Shown here: positions 34,952 through 43,683 of the stretch, one piece after another | Position numbering within the stretch: position 1 is the first letter of the stretch | Layout of the letters: the number at the start of each line of letters is the position of its first letter | NCBI GenBank assembly: GCA_964487845.1 | Contig: CAZASK010000004.1 | Location: forward strand, 1-64,000 | Source of the DNA: CAZASK01 sp964487845 | GTDB lineage: Bacteria; Chlamydiota; Chlamydiia; Chlamydiales; FEN-1388 | Length of the DNA: 64,000 bases | Direction: 5' to 3' | The notes under the pieces: model-generated | Databases searched by the model: none | Told to the model about the DNA's origin: nothing | The model's input: the letters and a program-made list of their open reading frames with translations, nothing else | Translations under genes and position numbers: made by a program

Positions 34952-36556
34952 TCAGGCATAGATAAAAATTGCTTTTTTTGCTATTTTAAATTGATTGATT
35001 GTTCCATGATCTTTCACCCACTGCAATGTTTGCCAATAACAGTATGCTGCATTTATATATTTAAATGTTTTGTTGTCGCCACCACAATCTCTCAGTTTCT
35101 CAAGTAGTGAAGGTTGTTCGCCTTGTTTATCTAATAAACAGGCAAGCTCTTGTTCATCTGGAGCAATTGTTTTGAGGATCCTCTCCAGAATTGGAGTCTC
35201 TTCTCCTGAAGCGAATTGAGCGAATTCTCGCATGCCATCATCTGTATTGAGATATGTGAGGAGGTCTTCTTTGGAAACAAGCTTCAGGATTGTATTGACA
35301 ATCTTTGGGTAGTTTTCTGGCACGTCAACATCACCAAAATGATAACTACCTTCTTTTAGTAATAGACCAAAGGGTGTTTCCCCGTTATTGTTTTTAATAA
35401 ATAAAATTTTCTTTAACTCATCTTTTCCGATAATGTCCAATAGCGTGTTCAGGTTGCTGAGAGGAATGCCGTTTTTTGTCCATAGATGAAGTGGGGTGTT
35501 GCCAGATGTATCTTGAACTGAAAGGTGTGGAAATCGGGGATCTCTATTCCTATCCTTTTGTGCTTGCAGACATATTTGTATTTCCTTGTCTTGATAGCTT
35601 TGTAGTTGATGAAAGGGCGTTTTCTCGTTATGTGTTACATCGAGCAGCTCTGGGTAGCGTTTAAGCAAAAGTTGTCTTTTCTCGTCAGTTGTTGTGTCTT
35701 GGCGATATCCTAGATCGCTCGCAGCAGCAAAACTATCAAAATCGCCATTCATTTGGGACAAAAGAGGCACGAGCTTTTCTTTTTTGATTTCGGCCTCTCC
35801 CGCGGAAAGACATAATTCCAAAAGGCTTGGAGACATTCTGTGCCACATAGATTTAAGGGGGAGTGCCTTCTCAGAATTAGGAGTAAACATTTTTTTTATT
35901 AAAGAAATTCCAGAACTGTCTTTTGCTTCAAGCAGCATTTTTTGCTCTTCCTGAGAAAAATTGTTCATAACATATGCAGCTGCTATAGGAGCTTTATCTA
36001 AAAGAGTATGGATCAGGCTAGGTTGTGTTTCTGTGCTCAGCAGTTCCAGTGTGAGCGTATCGAGTATTTTTGCCTCTTCATTTGTTAGGAGAAAAGCATC
36101 TTTAGATAATGCATTTAAAAATCCAGTCTTTTCCTGCTCATTCATTTCGGCGTAGGATGTAGGATCCTTGCGACTGGATGGAGACGCTTGAGTCTGGGTT
36201 TTAGGGGGCGTTGTCGGAGGTAGTTGGTTCGTTGGAGTTTGAGTCTTCGGCAGGCTAGATGTTATTTCAGCCTGGCTTGTCTGCTTAGGTGGCTCTTGAA
36301 TTTTGGTTTGCTGGTTTGTTGTGGTTGTTGTCGGAGGTAGTTGGTTCGTTGGAGTTTTGGATGTGTTGAGGATCTGTGCACCAACATTGGTAATCGTACT
36401 AGGGTTTGACGTTGTTGTCGCATGGCGGGAACCCCAAGCCTTTCGTACAGCACGATAGCTTGCGGGACCAAATCCTAAAAGTGCACGAAACTTATCCCAG
36501 CGAGAGACTTCGTTTTTGCCTACTGCCTTGCACGTCCCATCTTTGACGATAATCAT
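34952..36556 (-). CDS. Ankyrin-like candidate effector with Pro/Thr-rich linker; C terminus frame-broken
   Basis: 534 residues from ATG 36556, which has GGAG 8 nt upstream; the frame is open to a TTG at 36643 and the extension also looks coding, so the start is uncertain. Order: a small N-terminal module ending in FRALLGFGP, a disordered Thr/Pro/Gln linker with a duplicated TPTNQLPPTT, then a helical region with at least one clear ankyrin unit (DTSGNTPLHLWTKNG). No signal peptide, so type III secretion would be assumed for an effector; that is inference. Near the end, a run of seven A (34979-34973) is followed by a quick stop. A one-base shift there gives 38 more residues (MPEGRKKNILLEYL...) ending at 34852, which look genuine. 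Confidence 0.75.
   Translation of the reverse strand: MIIVKDGTCKAVGKNEVSRWDKFRALLGFGPASYRAVRKAWGSRHATTTSNPSTITNVGAQILNTSKTPTNQLPPTTTTTNQQTKIQEPPKQTSQAEITSSLPKTQTPTNQLPPTTPPKTQTQASPSSRKDPTSYAEMNEQEKTGFLNALSKDAFLLTNEEAKILDTLTLELLSTETQPSLIHTLLDKAPIAAAYVMNNFSQEEQKMLLEAKDSSGISLIKKMFTPNSEKALPLKSMWHRMSPSLLELCLSAGEAEIKKEKLVPLLSQMNGDFDSFAAASDLGYRQDTTTDEKRQLLLKRYPELLDVTHNEKTPFHQLQSYQDKEIQICLQAQKDRNRDPRFPHLSVQDTSGNTPLHLWTKNGIPLSNLNTLLDIIGKDELKKILFIKNNNGETPFGLLLKEGSYHFGDVDVPENYPKIVNTILKLVSKEDLLTYLNTDDGMREFAQFASGEETPILERILKTIAPDEQELACLLDKQGEQPSLLEKLRDCGGDNKTFKYINAAYCYWQTLQWVKDHGTINQFKIAKKAIFIYA
36210..36357. repeat. 31-bp direct repeat, 117 bp apart, in the effector linker
   Basis: The same 31 bases occur at 36210-36240 and 36327-36357 without a mismatch. 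They encode the repeated NQLPPTT-type linker peptide, so the linker probably grew by duplication. Confidence 0.85.
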
Positions 36557-36717
36557 CCGCTTCTCTCCGCCTGTGACGACTCGAAAGATTCCTTTTTTTC
36601 CTGTTATGCTATCACTTAATACCCCAAGAGTTTTTTTCAACAAAATCTCGGTTTACCTTGAAGAGCATGGTGCTATCTCATTGTTTTTGAATGACTATTT
36701 CAGTCATAGCTATACAG

Positions 36718-38247
36718 CTATTTTAAGGCAATGTCAAAGAAAGCAGACAGCTGTTCAGTAAACTGCTTGAGTGCGTTGGGGTTGAGATACATCATATGCC
36801 CGCCTTCGTAGTAGTGCTGTTCAATATTTTGGCGCAGCCTGGCAGGTAGTTGGAGATGATCGAGTGTGTAATCGGTCGCAAAATAGGGCGTTGCCATGTC
36901 AAAGTAACCACTAGCAACGAAAACTTTCAGCTGACTGTTCTTCATCATCGTTGATCTGAGCGAGTTTGTAATATTGAGATATCCGAGCCCGGCAGGCTGT
37001 CTCTTGAGAGACCAATTCCATGGCTGCACATTGTGCCCTAAAATGTAGTAGCGTTCTTCTTTTTTTAAGCCGAGGTCTGAGTACATGTAGTTTTGGAGCC
37101 CAGACGTAAAGAGTCCAGCAACGGCATAAAAGCTGGGGTCGTATGTGGGGCTGTCACTTGGCTGTTCACTGTCATCACCGGTGTATCGAGCATCATAGCG
37201 GCCAATGACTTTTCCGGATGTCTTGAGCAGCGATTTCATAAAAAGTGCAGGTGGAATGCGCAGATGCAGTAAGGAGATCGTTTCTTGAGGAATTGCAGTG
37301 TAACGAGCAAGCTGCTTTGAGATAGTAGTTTTTGCATCGTCGGAAAGCTTGTCACCAAGCAAAAGAGCAGGCGCATATTCATGAAGCGTAAATTCCTCTA
37401 CTTCGGCTAAAAATTCTTGTAGCTTTTTATTTTGGAGCTCGCCAGGAAGCTTGTGGTGATACCAAGTGGAGGCCGCATAGCTGGGCAGGGAGAGGATATA
37501 GCATAAGTCATTGCCTAGGCTGTAGTCATCCATAGTGGTAAAATCAAGGACTGATGAGATTAAAATCAGGCCATTGCAGTCGATGTAGTATTCATCTTGT
37601 AGTTTCTCTGCCAAGCCTACAACGCGTACAGTGCCGTAGCTTTCCCCAGCGAGATAGCGAGGGGAGTCCCAGCGATCAAAGCGGGTAAGAAAAAGGCGAA
37701 TGAATTCGGCAAGAGAGTCTATGTCACTATCCACGCCATGAAAATTCTTAGCGTCGACACCTGTTGCTGGGCGACTGAATCCTGTAGAAACTGGATCGAT
37801 AAAGACAAGATCCGTTGTCGCTAACAGAGTATGTGGATTGTCACTATAGCTACCAGGAATAGGATTATCACGAAGATCGGAAAAGTTGATGATTTTTGGT
37901 CCCAAACAGCCCATGTGGAGCCACACCGACGATGATCCAGGTCCTCCATTAAAGCAAAAGGTTATAGGTCTTGGAGCGCTGACTGGAGTAGATTGTTTTG
38001 CAAAATAGGCGGTGAAGTATATGGAAGCCTCTTCTTTCAAATCCTCTTGCTTTTTTGTGGTGAGTGATCCGGAAATGGATTCATATTCTATAGTACGCGT
38101 GCCAATTTTGAGCTGGTGTGTTTTTCTAATCTGTGTTTCTTCTGTTTTGATTGCAAGTGGAGAAGAAAGAGAGGTTTCTTCTGCCAGAACCTGTACTGTA
38201 GCAAAGATGTGGCAGCTTATCAGTAACATGAGCATCATGCGTAACAT
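36718..38247 (-). CDS. Exported serine carboxypeptidase-like protease (family S10)
   Basis: 509 residues. The N terminus (MLRMMLMLLISCHIFATVQVL) is a signal peptide. The oxyanion segment NGGPGSSSVW is at residues 100-109, and the nucleophile Ser203 lies in GESYGTVR. The Asp is in ASGYFDMATPY and the His in EGGHMMYLN near the C terminus, so the full triad is present. S10 enzymes remove C-terminal residues from peptides at acid pH and are mainly eukaryotic, with scattered bacterial members. An exported copy could act in the chlamydial periplasm or in the host vacuole. GGGGAAG precedes the ATG. The gene stands alone. Confidence 0.9.
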   Translation of the reverse strand: MLRMMLMLLISCHIFATVQVLAEETSLSSPLAIKTEETQIRKTHQLKIGTRTIEYESISGSLTTKKQEDLKEEASIYFTAYFAKQSTPVSAPRPITFCFNGGPGSSSVWLHMGCLGPKIINFSDLRDNPIPGSYSDNPHTLLATTDLVFIDPVSTGFSRPATGVDAKNFHGVDSDIDSLAEFIRLFLTRFDRWDSPRYLAGESYGTVRVVGLAEKLQDEYYIDCNGLILISSVLDFTTMDDYSLGNDLCYILSLPSYAASTWYHHKLPGELQNKKLQEFLAEVEEFTLHEYAPALLLGDKLSDDAKTTISKQLARYTAIPQETISLLHLRIPPALFMKSLLKTSGKVIGRYDARYTGDDSEQPSDSPTYDPSFYAVAGLFTSGLQNYMYSDLGLKKEERYYILGHNVQPWNWSLKRQPAGLGYLNITNSLRSTMMKNSQLKVFVASGYFDMATPYFATDYTLDHLQLPARLRQNIEQHYYEGGHMMYLNPNALKQFTEQLSAFFDIALK

Positions 38248-38450
38248 ATCATCTTCCCCGCTATTTTTCAGACCTTTTGTTTGATGCGCTCTGCTTGCAA
38301 AAGAGGTCCTCTACTGATGCATTGTATAGAGTGGTCAATTTATACGGAAGTGGGGAGTAGAGTTGTTCGATTTAAAAATATAACTATCTATTTTCTTATT
38401 ATGAAAAAATCGCTAGATTGAGTTCTTTAGGAACAAAAGGAGGAGCTATC

Positions 38451-41204
38451 ATGATTGAGATAACAAACACATTAAACAGTTTGGAATTGTCTGATGGGAA
38501 GTTAACGAGACTCGATAATTCCATATATTCCTATAAGACCAACTCGAATCAAGAAAATTATCAGGAAGTGAGAATAGAAACCCCGCAATTTAAGACCTGT
38601 GGAACTGCCTACAAGATTGCACATCATGTGTTTCTCGGAATCAAGCATATCGACTCTCGAGAGGCGCTTTCGAAGATAAAAAAAATCAATATTGACGACA
38701 ATGATCCCCTTGTAAAGGGGGCATGGAATGTATCTATTGCGGCAAATAACCTATTTCGAAGAAAAGTTCTGCAAAATATTCCGATGTTTCATGTGATTGC
38801 GGATAAGCGTGTGGTGCATCTCAAAGTGGAAAAGCCTGGATTTTTGGGTGGGTTATTTAGTTTTCATTCTACAGAGGGAATTTGCCAATCCAGCGAGGCG
38901 ATACCAATGCCGCAGTTTAAAAAAATATATAAACAGTTAACTCTGAAAAAATCTTTAAAATGCCCATCTTTTCATGATCCATTTACACAGCTCGCAGCTT
39001 CTGTATTTCAAACGTGTGAGCCCTACTATGTAACAGGTCCGAAACTGAAAGGGAAATACCAATACTTGTTTGATGAGGGGGTGTTAACGCTTATTGAAAT
39101 AGATAAGAATCTTACTGAAAAAATGAAAGAGAAAAATCAAGAAGTTGTTGCGCATTTTAAAAAGTTTATTATCAAAGAATATGGAGAGGTATACCTCAAA
39201 TATGCACAGGGGGCATATGGATTTAACTTTGATGAGATGATAGAAGCAGGAGAGCCTCTTTTGCCAGACCATGTATTCAAAGTGAATATTGGGGTAAACA
39301 ATATTGAGTTAGCTCATGCAGAGCTTCTCTATCGTAAGTTACAGGGATTGGTGTTCACAGAAGGGTATGATGGCAAGGAAGAATATATAACAATTTTTGA
39401 AAAATTAATTGAATGTCCCAAAGATCCATTTGCAATACGAGAGTTGCGCAAACTCTCGGAGCTTTTTTTAAAGAGTAAGCCTGAAGATACAACATGGGCG
39501 TCGTTTGTGAAATATATTGGCTCTCTTGTGGGGGAAAGTACAAAAATACGTTTTCAACAGCTGCCTATAGATGCAATTCATGTTTTGATTTCCATTCTTG
39601 TTCCTCAGGACGAAGAGTTGTCAAGGTTGTTTACAGGAAGAGAAATCAGTCATTTGTCGATCTGTAGCTATCCCACGATGGGAGATCAGTCAAAGCATGA
39701 TCCATGTCGCGATCTTTTTGAGTTGTTGCATGTATTCCCTCAGCTCAAGATGAAAAATGATTGGTTTAACTGGCAGGAGCTTTTAGCGCATGTCGTCGTA
39801 AAAAAGAAGTTGATCCGCGAACATTTTCTCAATTCTTCTAATGAAAAAGAGGTAAAGCGACAGTGGCGTGTAGGCACTTTGCTGCCTGCTCCAAATGATC
39901 ATATGAATAATCCTCGATGGTACTATGTAGAAGCATGTGTGGATGATGATGAAGGAAATCTCAACTATGTCTTACTTCCTGTTAGTCAGCAATATAAAGA
40001 AAATGCAAAGCCATTGCCGATGATCAAGTTATATCGTAGCACAGCATCTGCAGCAGGAGCAGATAGTAATTTTGACTCTATGGCCGCTGACTTAAATCCA
40101 TGGGGTGGTCCTGCAAGTCTTTCTCTTTCTAAAGCAGAGAAATTTGAAAAAAAATATTTTGATGAAAGAACTATTCCAGCTTGGGTAGGGCATTATTTAC
40201 TGGCGGAGCAATTAGAGGGCACTCAAAGAGAAGAAGAGCTGCGCAAAGGATTAGATGAGCTCATTTTTTGCCTGAAGCATGCAACACAAAAGAATGACTC
40301 TCTTTCAGTAAGTCCATTTGAGATGGATGATGAAAAGCGCGAGGGCGATATTGTAATGACAAAGGAAATGCAGCTTTCTAAAAATGAGATACAACTCCTT
40401 CATCGTATATATAAATTAAAGAAAAAATTTGATGCAGAAGAGGTGTGCAAGCTTCTGTATGAAGTTGCTGCAGAATATAAGGAGCTTCCAAAAGACAAGA
40501 TTTCACAAGATATCTTTTTTGTTGGGCACAGTCTAGGGGCTGCTTTAGCGCAGGTGAATCTCTTTTTTTGGGGAGCACGCAGACGCCGTATCCCGATGCC
40601 GTCGTGTTCATTTCAAGTTTTTGCTCTTGATGGTCCTGCTATTACAAAAAAGCAAGATAAAATAGTAAAAAACTTCATGAGTGAGAAAAAAGCATTGTTG
40701 AAGGGTCTGGGGCAAAAATGGAAAATCGAAATGCAGTTTGAGTATGGAGACTTTGTGCCACAAGCAGGAGAGCGTCATCTTGGGACGGGCAAGTATGACA
40801 AGGAAGTTTTGGAAAATTGTCTCGATATGAATATCAGGCTGTTTAAGCCTCTTGAGGAGTCGACAAGCTTAGATATCACGACGATGCCGACGCACGGAAG
40901 ACGCGTTGCAAAATGTATTGAAGGCAAAGATATTAAATTTGAAAAGCTTTTACCGGAAGATCTGCTACGATTTCATGTTGTTAAGCTTCCTCACGATCTG
41001 AAGGAAAAGTTTGGGTATAAATTGCTGACAGGACCTGCTGTTACCGATACGATCCGAAAGGTAATAGGCGTTCCCTTGATTCCAATTTTACAGCTGGCGG
41101 AGAAAATTGATGATTTGCGCCAAGATTTACCTCAGAAGCGTGAGAAAACAGATGTGTTTTTTACAACATATACTGATCCTCAGTTGGATCATATTTTGAT
41201 ATGA
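38451..41204 (+). CDS. Large lipase-like alpha/beta-hydrolase protein, candidate effector
   Basis: 917 residues from ATG 38451, set by AAGGAGGAG a few bases upstream; the frame is open to 38418 but without a site. The nucleophile elbow FVGHSLGAALAQ (Ser694) with a following hydrophobic helix is that of class 3 lipases. A plausible catalytic Asp is in YGDFVPQAG, and the His may be the one in HGRRVAK; these two are guesses. The first 650 residues are alpha-helical and charged and match nothing I know. No signal peptide. A lipase domain at the end of a long unknown protein fits a host-lipid-directed effector, but that is inferred. Confidence 0.75.
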   Translation: MIEITNTLNSLELSDGKLTRLDNSIYSYKTNSNQENYQEVRIETPQFKTCGTAYKIAHHVFLGIKHIDSREALSKIKKINIDDNDPLVKGAWNVSIAANNLFRRKVLQNIPMFHVIADKRVVHLKVEKPGFLGGLFSFHSTEGICQSSEAIPMPQFKKIYKQLTLKKSLKCPSFHDPFTQLAASVFQTCEPYYVTGPKLKGKYQYLFDEGVLTLIEIDKNLTEKMKEKNQEVVAHFKKFIIKEYGEVYLKYAQGAYGFNFDEMIEAGEPLLPDHVFKVNIGVNNIELAHAELLYRKLQGLVFTEGYDGKEEYITIFEKLIECPKDPFAIRELRKLSELFLKSKPEDTTWASFVKYIGSLVGESTKIRFQQLPIDAIHVLISILVPQDEELSRLFTGREISHLSICSYPTMGDQSKHDPCRDLFELLHVFPQLKMKNDWFNWQELLAHVVVKKKLIREHFLNSSNEKEVKRQWRVGTLLPAPNDHMNNPRWYYVEACVDDDEGNLNYVLLPVSQQYKENAKPLPMIKLYRSTASAAGADSNFDSMAADLNPWGGPASLSLSKAEKFEKKYFDERTIPAWVGHYLLAEQLEGTQREEELRKGLDELIFCLKHATQKNDSLSVSPFEMDDEKREGDIVMTKEMQLSKNEIQLLHRIYKLKKKFDAEEVCKLLYEVAAEYKELPKDKISQDIFFVGHSLGAALAQVNLFFWGARRRRIPMPSCSFQVFALDGPAITKKQDKIVKNFMSEKKALLKGLGQKWKIEMQFEYGDFVPQAGERHLGTGKYDKEVLENCLDMNIRLFKPLEESTSLDITTMPTHGRRVAKCIEGKDIKFEKLLPEDLLRFHVVKLPHDLKEKFGYKLLTGPAVTDTIRKVIGVPLIPILQLAEKIDDLRQDLPQKREKTDVFFTTYTDPQLDHILI

Positions 41205-41226
41205 CTATGATGGAATAAAGATTTTT

Positions 41227-41262
41227 CACTACACATACCGCTCGTGAGCCGTGTGTGTAGTG
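41227..41262. repeat. Long inverted repeat after the lipase-like gene
   Basis: CACTACACATAC (41227-41238) pairs with GTGTGTGTAGTG (41251-41262) with one wobble, and GCT/AGC inside extends the stem. There is no U tract after it on either strand, so it is not a classical terminator; it may protect the 3' end of the mRNA. Confidence 0.55.
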
Positions 41263-41290
41263 GTAATTCCCACTTTGCATTATCAATTTC

Positions 41291-41319
41291 TTGACATATA
41301 TCTTTAAAAATCATTTAAT
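41291..41319 (+). promoter_or_regulatory. Promoter of infA
   Basis: A consensus -35 TTGACA (41291-41296), a 17-nt spacer and -10 TTTAAT (41314-41319). A second candidate, TTGGCA (41332) with 17 nt to TACATT (41355), lies closer to the infA ATG at 41381, so tandem promoters are possible. Confidence 0.6.
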
Positions 41320-41380
41320 TAATGCAATTTCTTGGCAATGGACGCTTTTTTTTATACATTGCCTCTGCAGCAGGAGCTGA

Positions 41381-41620
41381 ATGGCGAACAAAGAAGATAC
41401 AATACAACTCGAAGGGAAAGTCGAAGAACTCCTCCCTAATATGACTTTTCGAGTCCTTCTACAGAATGGAGTGCGTGTTACGGCTTATCTGTGCGGAAAG
41501 ATGAGGATGAAGAATATTCGTGTTCTGGTAGGTGATGTGGTGACTGTGGAAATGTCGCCGTATGATCTTACAAAGGCTCGTATTACATATAGACAGAAGT
41601 TTAGTACACAGCAAGGCTAA
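41381..41620 (+). CDS. infA: Translation initiation factor IF-1
   Basis: 79 residues, a single OB-fold (S1-like) domain. The family blocks EGKVEELLPNMTFRVLL, AYLCGKMRM and ILVGDVVTVE-like LVGDVVTVEMSPYDL are all present. IF-1 binds the A site of the 30S subunit during initiation. The start has AGGAG 7-8 nt upstream. It has its own strong promoter and is followed by a separate promoter for the tRNA-Thr/tuf transcript. The last residues (KARITYRQKF) are of the usual KGRITYR type. Confidence 0.96.
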   Translation: MANKEDTIQLEGKVEELLPNMTFRVLLQNGVRVTAYLCGKMRMKNIRVLVGDVVTVEMSPYDLTKARITYRQKFSTQQG

Positions 41621-41629
41621 ATATTGTAG

Positions 41630-41658
41630 TTGATTTTTTGTAAAAAGTCACGTACACT
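41630..41658 (+). promoter_or_regulatory. Promoter of the tRNA-Thr / tuf transcript
   Basis: -35 TTGATT (41630-41635), a 17-nt spacer, -10 TACACT (41653-41658), about 150 nt before the tRNA. The same -10 sequence as at ssrA. Confidence 0.6.
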
Positions 41659-41810
41659 AAGCCGGTTTTCGGTATTCCAATAGAAGTATTGGGTATTTAA
41701 AAGATGTCCGTTTCTATCAAATATATATTCTCAGCGCATGCGAGAGGAGATAATTTGAAGAAAAGCGTGATAGGCAAATGGCAAAAAAAGTTTGCCCAGC
41801 AAGGGAGTTT

Positions 41811-41882
41811 GCCCAGATAGCTCAGTGGTAGAGCACTTGCATGGTAAGCAAGTGGTCGTAGGTTCAATTCCTATTCTGGGCA
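41811..41882 (+). tRNA. tRNA-Thr (anticodon GGT)
   Basis: Cloverleaf by eye: acceptor GCCCAGA/TCTGGGC, D arm with GTGGTAGAGC, anticodon stem CTTGC/GCAAG with loop ATGGTAA (anticodon GGT), T arm GTAGG-TTCAATT-CCTAT. Discriminator A at 41882; CCA is not encoded. It lies 89 nt before tuf, the usual chlamydial arrangement. Confidence 0.96.
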
Positions 41883-41971
41883 AGAAAGTGTTCAGCTTGG
41901 CGAATCCATGAGGATAGCGGCTGGATGTAGTTTTAAGTGATATACCAAAGTTAGTGAAAAAAGGTGACACC

Positions 41972-43159
41972 ATGGCAAAAGAAGCATTTCAAAGAAAAAA
42001 GCCACACGTCAACATCGGTACAATTGGCCACGTTGACCACGGCAAAACAACATTGACAGCAGCAATTACAAAGTGCTTAGCTCAAAAGGGCGGCGCGAAA
42101 TTCCGCGACTATTCATCGATCGACAATACGCCAGAAGAAAAAGCACGCGGTATTACCATCAACGCGACACACGTAGAATATGAAACTGAAAGCAGACACT
42201 ATGCGCACGTAGACTGTCCTGGCCACGCTGACTATGTAAAGAACATGGTTACTGGTGCGGCACAAATGGATGGTGCTATTCTCGTTGTGGCAGCAACCGA
42301 TGGTGCCATGCCTCAAACAAAAGAGCACATCTTGATTGCGCGTCAAGTTGGTGTTCCTGCAATCGTTGTATTCCTCAACAAGTGCGATGCTCTTGCTGAA
42401 GAAGATAAAGACTTGTTAGACCTCGTTGAGATGGAATTGACAGAGCTTCTCGAAGCAAAAGGTTTCCATAACTGCCCAATCATCCGTGGTTCTGGCTTAA
42501 AAGCTCTTGAAGGCGATCCGAAGTGGGAAGAGGCGATCTACAAGTTGATGGATACTGTTGATACATTCATCCCAACACCAAAGCGCGATATCGATAAGCC
42601 ATTCTTAATGCCTATTGAAGATGTATTCTCGATTTCAGGTCGCGGTACAGTTGCAACAGGCCGCGTAGAGCAAGGTTGTGTCAAAACGAACGATAAAGTA
42701 CAGCTCGTTGGTTTGAAAAAAGAAGTAAAAGAAACTGTAGCGGTCAGCCTTGAGATGTTTAACAAAGAATTAGACTCTGCATTAGCTGGTGAAAACGTTG
42801 GTGTTCTGCTCCGTGGTCTAGGTAAAGATGATATCCAGCGTGGTATGGTTCTTTGCGCTCCAGGAACAGTAACTCCGCATACTAAGTTTAAAGCTGCTAT
42901 CTACATCTTGACGAAAGAAGAAGGCGGTCGTCATACTCCATTCTTTACTGGATATAGACCACAGTTCTTCTTTAGAACGACAGACGTTACTGGTGTTGTA
43001 ACATTGCCTGCAGGAACCGAGATGGTCATGCCTGGCGATAACATCGAAGTAGAATGTGAATTGATTGCACCAGTTGCGATGAATGAGCAAATCCGCTTCG
43101 CGATCCGTGAAGGTGGCCGCACAATTGGTGCAGGTACTGTATCACAAATTATCGCATAG
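41972..43159 (+). CDS. tuf: Elongation factor Tu
   Basis: GTPase that brings aminoacyl-tRNA to the ribosome. 395 residues. G1 is GHVDHGKTT (about residues 18-26), G2 RGITI, G3 DCPGHADYV, G4 NKCD, G5 the GSGLKAL region; the tRNA-binding domains 2 and 3 are complete. ATG 41972 is chosen because AAAGGTGA lies upstream and the protein then starts MAKEAFQRKKPH, as in other chlamydiae. G4 is NKCD, with the NKxD pattern intact. A single copy is in the window, between tRNA-Thr and tRNA-Trp. A hairpin follows the stop. Confidence 0.98.
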   Translation: MAKEAFQRKKPHVNIGTIGHVDHGKTTLTAAITKCLAQKGGAKFRDYSSIDNTPEEKARGITINATHVEYETESRHYAHVDCPGHADYVKNMVTGAAQMDGAILVVAATDGAMPQTKEHILIARQVGVPAIVVFLNKCDALAEEDKDLLDLVEMELTELLEAKGFHNCPIIRGSGLKALEGDPKWEEAIYKLMDTVDTFIPTPKRDIDKPFLMPIEDVFSISGRGTVATGRVEQGCVKTNDKVQLVGLKKEVKETVAVSLEMFNKELDSALAGENVGVLLRGLGKDDIQRGMVLCAPGTVTPHTKFKAAIYILTKEEGGRHTPFFTGYRPQFFFRTTDVTGVVTLPAGTEMVMPGDNIEVECELIAPVAMNEQIRFAIREGGRTIGAGTVSQIIA

Positions 43160-43179
43160 TGTAATTGTACGATATATTG

Positions 43180-43211
43180 GATCGAAGGTGATAGAAATGT
43201 CATCTTCGATC
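43180..43211 (+). terminator. Hairpin after tuf, possible terminator or processing site
   Basis: GATCGAAGGTGA (43180-43191) and TCATCTTCGATC (43200-43211) form a 12-bp stem with one wobble and an 8-nt loop. The tail TTCCCT is only weakly U-rich, and tRNA-Trp starts 12 nt later, so partial termination or RNA processing is as likely as full stop. Confidence 0.55.
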
Positions 43212-43222
43212 TTCCCTCAAGT

Positions 43223-43296
43223 GGGTGTGTAGCTCAGCTGGCTAGAGCAGCGATCTCCAAAGTCGCCGGTCGGGGGTTCGAATCCCTCCGCACTCG
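43223..43296 (+). tRNA. tRNA-Trp (anticodon CCA)
   Basis: Acceptor GGGTGTG/CGCACTC (two G-U pairs), D arm GCTC...GAGC, anticodon stem GCGAT/GTCGC with loop CTCCAAA (anticodon CCA), T arm GGGGG-TTCGAAT-CCCTC, discriminator G at 43296. CCA is not encoded. Its place between tuf and secE is chlamydial. Confidence 0.95.
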
Positions 43297-43418
43297 TGGG
43301 AAGTGCTAGAATATGAGAAGTGTTGCAAATAGAGAAGATGCTATAGAAAATATAGCAAGAAGAATGTGTTAAAACTAGTGATAGTATATCTAAACACGAA
43401 AGACAAGCGGATTCGATA

Positions 43419-43667
43419 ATGGAACCAAACCAAAAAGCAGAGCGACTTGCACAATCTTTTTCCTTAAGAAAGGCGCATGATTTTCTAGAAAGCATAAAGC
43501 AAGAGCTTTCCAAAATTCATTGGACAGATGGTGAGGAAGCGAGAGTATATGCGAAGATAGTAGTAGGTGCAACTTTCTTTTTTGGCATGGCGATTTATTT
43601 TTCCGATGTAGTGATTCAGAGATGTCTGCACATGTTGGATACAGTGTTTCGATGGATATTTGGCTAA
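43419..43667 (+). CDS. secE: Preprotein translocase subunit SecE
   Basis: 82 residues. One transmembrane helix at about residues 48-66 (KIVVGATFFFGMAIYFSDVV) follows the amphipathic segment FLESIKQELSKIHWTDGEEAR, which matches the conserved 'ELKKVxWPTxxE' region of SecE in place and shape. It forms the SecYEG channel core. It lies between tRNA-Trp and nusG, as in nearly all bacteria. The ribosome-binding site before ATG 43419 is weak. Confidence 0.9.
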   Translation: MEPNQKAERLAQSFSLRKAHDFLESIKQELSKIHWTDGEEARVYAKIVVGATFFFGMAIYFSDVVIQRCLHMLDTVFRWIFG

Positions 43668-43683
43668 CTTAGGTTAAAAGACA

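Noticed and set aside
41227..41262. Strong terminator of the lipase-like gene
   Set aside because: The stem is long but no U tract follows on either strand, so I list it only as an inverted repeat.
41761..41830. Integration site at tRNA-Thr (repeat TTTGCCCA near its 5' end)
   Set aside because: The short repeat is too small and no integrase or foreign DNA borders the tRNA; the gene order is normal.
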